From the NCBI GenBank assembly GCA_964532865.1, contig CAZHJA010000002.1, positions 1-38,435 on the forward strand: a stretch of DNA of 38,435 bases, written 5' to 3'. The notes beneath the pieces are model-generated. The model was not told where the DNA came from, did not search any database, and worked only from the letters and a program-made list of their open reading frames with translations. The position numbers and the translations under genes were made by a program. The DNA is from CAZHJA01 sp964532865. Its GTDB lineage: Bacteria > Patescibacteriota > Microgenomatia > UBA1406 > GWC2-37-13. The number at the start of each line of letters is the position of its first letter. The first letter of the stretch is position 1. This document shows, piece after piece, positions 33,842 to 38,435 of this stretch.

Positions 33842-35467
33842 ATGCCAGAAGAACAAAAAAAAATTCTCACTAAACCCATTAATTTATCTTCTTATACAAA
33901 AGCTCTTGTAGAGGCTTTAAAAAGCATAAACGTAAAACCAAAACCAGATGAATTTTCTAAATTATCTGTCTCTCAAACTGTATCTTTTTTTGCAATATTT
34001 TATGAAAAAGTAAGAAATGCTGTTGAATACCGCGAAGATCATCTTATACGCCGCGCAGCAATTGAAAGAATACTTAAAAGAAGATTTATGCTTAATCCTC
34101 AAGGAAAAGGTGAAGCTGAAAATTTAATAAGAGAAATTATGTGGGCTAGATATTTTGATAATGAAAGTTTAGGAACTGAAGATATTAAAAATATTCAAAA
34201 CATTATTAATAAATATGTACTAATAAAAAAGAAAATAATTAATGGAAGAACTAGTAATACGCAACAATTCTTAAGCCAATTTATATATGACCTTATGACT
34301 TGTGAGATAGAAGAAGCATTGTCTCCTGATACCGCATTAAAATATAACAGCTTTTTATTTTTTATTTACCAAGTATTAAGAAGAAAAATTAAAATTGAAG
34401 GATTAACTGAAAACCAAAAAGATGCTTTTTTCCTTGTAGCATTAGAAAAGACATATAGAAGAAGTGACCAATCATATCAAAGATATCACTTATTTATTAC
34501 ATTTTACAAATCCATATCAAAATATTCTTATGATGAGTTAGAAGAAATATCAACACAACTCCCTGAAATTTTCACTAATGTTGATAAGATGATAGCAAGT
34601 CCTTATGTAAATAAAATTGTTAAGTTTTCAAAAAAACAACTTCCTGCTTTTTTAATACTCTTTTCCATATTTGATAAGAAAAAGAAAGAACTTATTAACA
34701 TTCTTACAGATAAATCAAAACTATGGAATGAGGTAGACAGCGTATGTAGAGAAAAATATCAAGGATTAAAGTCGCGTTTAAAAACGCTTGCAATAAGAAG
34801 CTTTATATACATATTTCTTACAAAAATGCTTTTTGCATTAATTCTTGAATACCCAGTTTCAAAATATATATATGGATATGTTGATACTCAATCTATTGTA
34901 ATAAACAGTTTGTTTCCTCCAATACTTATGCTTATCAGTATTTCTCTTTTTAAAATTCCAGGAGAGCAAAATACTAAGCGAATATATCATCGAATTATTC
35001 ATATTATTGATGCAGACAAAAGCTTTGAAGAAAAAATTGCTTTTATGCCTAAAAAACAAAAAGAAAAAAGGCCTATTTTAGTCTTTGGTTTTACAATTTT
35101 CTATTTATTAACATTCATTATTACATTTGCATTAATTATTGAAGGGTTATCTCTTCTTAATTTCAACATAATTAGCACATGCATATTTGTATTTTTCTTA
35201 AGCCTTGTTACTTTCTTTTCATATAGAATTAAACAAACCCTAAATGAATATAGACAATTTGAAAAAGAAGGAGTTTTTGAACCAATACTTGATTTTTTCT
35301 TCATGCCCATATTGTCTTTGGGGAAATTTTTTAGTCGGGGATTAGCAAGGCTTAATTTCTTTATTTTTATCTTTGACTTTATTATTGAGGCTCCATTTAA
35401 ATTTATATTTGAAATTGTTGAAGAATGGATTTCTTTTGTAAAAAAAAGAAAAGAAGAAATTGAATAA
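33842..35467 (+). CDS. large hypothetical membrane protein, 541 aa
   Basis: A soluble, helical N-terminal half of about 300 residues (KALVEALKSINVKPKPDEFSKL at the start; FYEKVRNAVEYREDHLIRRAAIERILKRRFM, given here as VEYREDHLIRRAAIERILKR, about 62-81, is its most striking block) is followed by membrane segments near 322-340, 353-372, 418-440 and 447-466, and a C-terminal stretch of re-entrant or amphipathic helices ending in KKRKEEIE. I recall similar proteins in CPR genomes but no function. The ATG at 33842 is preferred over a TTG at 33836 because TATAAT ends seven bases before it. Confidence 0.72.
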   Translation: MPEEQKKILTKPINLSSYTKALVEALKSINVKPKPDEFSKLSVSQTVSFFAIFYEKVRNAVEYREDHLIRRAAIERILKRRFMLNPQGKGEAENLIREIMWARYFDNESLGTEDIKNIQNIINKYVLIKKKIINGRTSNTQQFLSQFIYDLMTCEIEEALSPDTALKYNSFLFFIYQVLRRKIKIEGLTENQKDAFFLVALEKTYRRSDQSYQRYHLFITFYKSISKYSYDELEEISTQLPEIFTNVDKMIASPYVNKIVKFSKKQLPAFLILFSIFDKKKKELINILTDKSKLWNEVDSVCREKYQGLKSRLKTLAIRSFIYIFLTKMLFALILEYPVSKYIYGYVDTQSIVINSLFPPILMLISISLFKIPGEQNTKRIYHRIIHIIDADKSFEEKIAFMPKKQKEKRPILVFGFTIFYLLTFIITFALIIEGLSLLNFNIISTCIFVFFLSLVTFFSYRIKQTLNEYRQFEKEGVFEPILDFFFMPILSLGKFFSRGLARLNFFIFIFDFIIEAPFKFIFEIVEEWISFVKKRKEEIE

Positions 35468-35476
35468 GCAAAGATA

Positions 35477-35506
35477 TTGTAAAATCCTTATTTCATACTA
35501 TATACT
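35477..35506 (+). promoter_or_regulatory. promoter of the GH39-like gene
   Basis: TTGTAA (35477-35482), 18-base spacer, TATACT (35501-35506); the ATG follows after seven bases. Confidence 0.55.
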
Positions 35507-35513
35507 AAAATAA

Positions 35514-36914
35514 ATGCCTATTTTTAAAAAAGTCTTCATATTTCTATTTTCATTATCACTTATTTTAGTTTTGCTTTTATCATTTAAATATTTTTCACAA
35601 GCCTATCCTACAAAAGCAGATATTACAATAAATACTAAGAAAATAGTAGGAAAAATTCCTGAAAACTGGAAGGCACTAGCTCAAGGAGGAGAAGAAAGAG
35701 GCAAAAGCATGTTTGAAAATGTAATTCCTCAAGTTTTGGCTTTAAATCCAAAATATATTCGTATCGATCACATATATGACTTTTATAACGTGGTAAATAG
35801 AGATTCATCAGGAAACCTTACATTTAATTGGACCCAACTTGATAATACTATTTGTGATATTTATCATACAGGGGCAAAACCTTTTTTTTCTTTAGGATAT
35901 ATGCCAAAAGTAATATCTAGTGATGGATCTTTAATATCTGCGCCTTCCGATTGGAATGAATGGTCATTAGTTGTTCAAAAAACTATAGAACGATATAGCG
36001 GTAAATCTACCATATTGTGCAATAGTATCAAAGACTACTGGCTTAATGATATTTATTATGAAGTGTGGAATGAACCAGATCTTGAAGCATTTGGTAAATG
36101 GAGTATTCACGGAGGAGAAAAGGACTACAGAACATTATATTACTATAGTGCTCTTGGAGCTAGAAATGCACAAAATGTTTACTATTTTCATTTAGGAGGC
36201 CCAAGTACTACAGCTCTTTATAAAACATGGATGTCTAAGTTGTTAGATTATATTGATTCAAAAAAACTAAGAATTGACTTTTTGTCATGGCATCATTACA
36301 CAATAAATCCTGATGATTATTTAAAAGATTCAAATGAATTAAATTCATGGCTTTCTCAAGAACAATATAAACGATTTCAATCTATTCCCAAGATAATAAC
36401 TGAATGGGGCTATGATTCAAATCCTAATCTTATCTCTGAAACAAATGTAGGAGCTGCACATACAGTTATGTCAATAAGAAATCTTATTGATGAAAATATT
36501 AACATGGCATTTGCTTTTGAAGTAAAAGATGGAAATACTCCAACATGGGGAATATTAACAAATTCAGGCTCTAAAAAACCTAGATATAATGCGCTAAAAT
36601 TCCTAAATAATTTAAAAGGGTCTAGACTTCAGGTTAATGGAGAGGGACAATTTGTTCGTGCTTTAGCTAGTTACAAAGACAATAAAGTGTTTGTTATTCT
36701 TGTAAATTATGATCAAAACAACTCTCATTCAGAACTTGTACCTGTGACTTTTTTTAGTATAAAGCCTGGTACATATAATTTTCAAAAAAAATATTTGTCT
36801 GAAGATAAATTTCAAACAGAAATTTTAAACGTTAAAGATTTCTCAATAAAAAAAGATATTATTATGCCGGCAAACTCTGTAGTACTTCTTATACTTGAAA
36901 AACAAGGAGATTAA
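35514..36914 (+). CDS. membrane-anchored GH39-like glycoside hydrolase
   Basis: A 466-residue protein with a signal-anchor helix (about 6-27) and an outer (beta/alpha)8 glycosidase domain of clan GH-A. The acid/base is Glu187 in YEVWNEPDLEAFG and the nucleophile is Glu297 in IITEWGYDS, spaced as in GH39 beta-xylosidase/iduronidase-like enzymes; a LSWHHYT strand precedes. The C-terminal part (about 385-466) is a small beta domain (VFVILVNYDQNNSH). Substrate unknown; it may trim host, neighbour or own surface glycans. It begins with a leaderless promoter and its stop overlaps the end of the opposed kinase-like gene by four bases. Confidence 0.83.
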   Translation: MPIFKKVFIFLFSLSLILVLLLSFKYFSQAYPTKADITINTKKIVGKIPENWKALAQGGEERGKSMFENVIPQVLALNPKYIRIDHIYDFYNVVNRDSSGNLTFNWTQLDNTICDIYHTGAKPFFSLGYMPKVISSDGSLISAPSDWNEWSLVVQKTIERYSGKSTILCNSIKDYWLNDIYYEVWNEPDLEAFGKWSIHGGEKDYRTLYYYSALGARNAQNVYYFHLGGPSTTALYKTWMSKLLDYIDSKKLRIDFLSWHHYTINPDDYLKDSNELNSWLSQEQYKRFQSIPKIITEWGYDSNPNLISETNVGAAHTVMSIRNLIDENINMAFAFEVKDGNTPTWGILTNSGSKKPRYNALKFLNNLKGSRLQVNGEGQFVRALASYKDNKVFVILVNYDQNNSHSELVPVTFFSIKPGTYNFQKKYLSEDKFQTEILNVKDFSIKKDIIMPANSVVLLILEKQGD

Positions 36915-37591
36915 ATATTAAATTTGTTTTTAGCAAGCTTATAAATAATATTTGCTGCATCCTTAATATTTAAATCCTCTCCTGTTTTTATCACAATGTC
37001 GTAATATATAGGATCTGTGATATCGTGTTTAAACAAAGCTTGAGTAAAAGCCTTTCTATCTTTATCTGAATTTTGTATTAAACTAATTGCTTTTTTTCGT
37101 GAAACTTTTTGATATCTAATCAAAGACTTAATCCTATATTCAAAATCAGAAATCATTCTTACCTTTAATGAATGAGGAAAAAGAGTATTTGCCCCTCTAC
37201 CAAGTATAATTGCATGTCCTCTGTTTCCAATTGTTGATAAAATTTTTATAAGATATCTATAATAATCATCAAGCTGCATATACCTTTTTCCAAAAAAGTT
37301 TGAAATAACTTCATCAATCAGAGGAATTTTCTTTTCATCAACTTCATGGATTAATTGTTTTTCTAGTCTTGATTCTTTAGCAATTCTTTCAACAATTTCT
37401 TTTCTGTATACTTTCCATGGATCTTTTAATTTTTTTTGTAATAAATGAGCAATTGGTCTTCCACCCGCTCCTTTTTCTCTAGAGATTGTAATTAACGGAA
37501 GTTTATCATCTTTTTCCACTTCTTTTTTAATAAGATTACTATAAACCGATTTGAAGAAGTTTGTATTTATTAAATCATGAACTTTTTTCAT
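36911..37591 (-). CDS. cytidylate kinase-like protein
   Basis: A 226-residue P-loop protein of the cytidylate-kinase-like family (the AAA_33/Cytidylate_kin2 type). Seen: LITISREKGAGGRPIAHLL (about 33-51), a relaxed P-loop; AIILGRGANTLF (about 127-138); and charged helices including YRIKSLIRYQKVSRKKAI. True Cmk has a stricter GPxGxGK loop, so this is a relative with an unproved substrate. Convergent with the glycosidase gene. The promoter is unclear; upstream there is an AT-rich region with the TTGATATATCAA palindromes. Confidence 0.8.
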   Translation of the reverse strand: MKKVHDLINTNFFKSVYSNLIKKEVEKDDKLPLITISREKGAGGRPIAHLLQKKLKDPWKVYRKEIVERIAKESRLEKQLIHEVDEKKIPLIDEVISNFFGKRYMQLDDYYRYLIKILSTIGNRGHAIILGRGANTLFPHSLKVRMISDFEYRIKSLIRYQKVSRKKAISLIQNSDKDRKAFTQALFKHDITDPIYYDIVIKTGEDLNIKDAANIIYKLAKNKFNI

Positions 37592-37650
37592 AAATACAAA
37601 TAAAATATATCATATAAAAATAAAAAGTGTTGTGAATATTTTTGTATAAA

Positions 37651-37669
37651 TTGATATATCAAGTTGATA
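37651..37669. promoter_or_regulatory. overlapping palindromes, operator-like
   Basis: TTGATATATCAA (37651-37662) is a perfect 12-base palindrome. It shares its right half with TATCAAGTTGATA (37657-37669), a second palindrome centred on one G. TATAAT follows at 37672-37677. The block lies in the divergent space between the kinase-like gene and the partial membrane protein gene, so one bound protein could control both. No regulator identified. Confidence 0.45.
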
Positions 37670-37732
37670 AATATAATCATTACTGTAATAATTATTAATA
37701 TAAGATAAAAAAAATAATTCTTATAAAAACCT

Positions 37733-38435
37733 ATGGAAAATAGTGATCAACCTCCAACTCAAGCGACACTAAACTATACTAAATTACCACAAATGAACCA
37801 AGCTCTAACTGAAAAAATACCTTCTTTTTCATATCTACTTAAACAAGCTATACAAATTCTTAAATTGAATTGGAAGCCAATTGCTGCTTTATTTGGAATA
37901 AGTGTAATTATTTATGTTGTTTTATTTTTTGTATTTATTCCAATAACACTAGTAATTTTAGGAATGGGAATAACAACCGCTTTAATTCCTATTATATATT
38001 TATTATTATTTATACCTTTTTTTGTAATATTGTCTGTTGTTTCTTTCTCATTTATTTTGTTAATAAAAGATATTATTAATAATCAAACTGCAAGTGCAAT
38101 AAATTCATTAAAACAAGCTTTTTCTAACTTAAAATTAGTTATTATAACAACACTTTGTTTTATTTTAACAATAATTGGCTCTTCTTTTATTCCTTTTCTT
38201 TCAATTATTATAAGCATTGGTTTAATATTTACTTTTTATGTTGCTATTGAAGAAAATATTAGTGGTTTTTATGCATTAACAAGAAGTTGGCAATTAACTA
38301 AAGGCTATAGAAAGAAAATATTTATTTATACAATCTATTACTTTTTACTTTCTTTTGTCGTTCTGTTTATTAGTAATATTTCAATGATAACAATAATTTT
38401 AATACCTTTAGCTATAGTAGTTAACATATCAATTT
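37733..38435 (+). CDS. polytopic membrane protein, 3' end outside the window
   Basis: The frame is open from the ATG at 37733 to the window end (234 complete codons). A soluble start (MENSDQPPTQATLNYTKL) and a linker with FSYLLKQAIQILKLNWKPI lead into at least four to five hydrophobic helices (roughly 50-75, 78-110, 135-168, 198-234). The block FYALTRSWQLTKGYRKKIF (about 181-199) is the typical loop of the DUF975/GDPD-type membrane domain family in which a Ser-Trp-x-Leu-Thr-Lys-Gly motif recurs. Start chosen as the first ATG; TATAAA ends five bases before it. Function unknown. Confidence 0.7.
   Translation, partial: MENSDQPPTQATLNYTKLPQMNQALTEKIPSFSYLLKQAIQILKLNWKPIAALFGISVIIYVVLFFVFIPITLVILGMGITTALIPIIYLLLFIPFFVILSVVSFSFILLIKDIINNQTASAINSLKQAFSNLKLVIITTLCFILTIIGSSFIPFLSIIISIGLIFTFYVAIEENISGFYALTRSWQLTKGYRKKIFIYTIYYFLLSFVVLFISNISMITIILIPLAIVVNISI

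Noticed and set aside
37870..38079. A Cys/Asn/Tyr-rich frame near the right edge
   Set aside because: It is a shadow of the membrane protein frame that runs from 37733 through the window end.

Overview
The window is AT-rich and gene-dense and looks like a piece of a Candidate Phyla Radiation (Patescibacteria) chromosome, probably Microgenomates-like. The sublineage is an inference from gene content and style, not something the sequence proves. The signs are a compact single-copy repair set (uvrA, uvrB, a short uvrC, ruvA, ruvB, ruvC), a shortened DNA polymerase III delta subunit, many small or membrane proteins without recognisable family, encoded tRNAs without CCA ends, and a 23S rRNA gene with no 16S or 5S beside it. 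The standard bacterial code fits all large genes.

Layout. Positions 1-5650 are an accessory stretch: two overlapping tiny ORFs, a MerR-like helix-turn-helix protein with a consensus promoter and a Shine-Dalgarno-like site, a DUF5677-like protein behind a palindromic operator-like site, a zinc-ribbon membrane peptide, a PD-(D/E)XK nuclease-like protein, two unknown membrane proteins, a degenerate ORF, and two copies of an intergenic repeat of about 105 bp that may be a structured RNA. Positions 5651-9260 hold a small acidic secreted protein, an M32 carboxypeptidase, rsmI, a DedA-family protein and two small Cys-containing proteins. Positions 9342-14249 are uvrB-uvrA. Next come a frameshifted small gene, a membrane-anchored transglutaminase-like protein, and uvrC. 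A holin-like protein, secG and an ABC-type solute-binding protein follow, then tRNA-Leu(GAG) with a NUDIX gene, and an opposed tRNA cluster Leu(UAA)-Thr(UGU)-Arg(UCU).

Positions 21121-26930 carry ruvB, a membrane protein, ruvA, and the gluconeogenic/lower-glycolytic pair ppsA-eno (pyruvate to PEP to 2-phosphoglycerate). Positions 27003-30176 are a stand-alone rRNA unit: promoter, leader stem-loop, tRNA-Ala(UGC), 23S rRNA. The rest has ruvC, a PfkB-family sugar kinase, a holA-like gene overlapping a phosphohexomutase gene, a large unknown membrane protein, a membrane-anchored GH39-like glycosidase, a cytidylate-kinase-like protein, and a membrane protein cut by the window end.

The strongest system-level signal is transcriptional. 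At nineteen genes a TATAAT-like -10 box ends only 6-11 bases (usually 6-9) before the start codon, so the mRNAs should be leaderless or nearly so. Many of these boxes are extended (TGATATAAT) and several overlap the stop codon of the previous gene. This rule also corrects several start codons. The accessory MerR-like gene differs in having a leader and an SD-like site.
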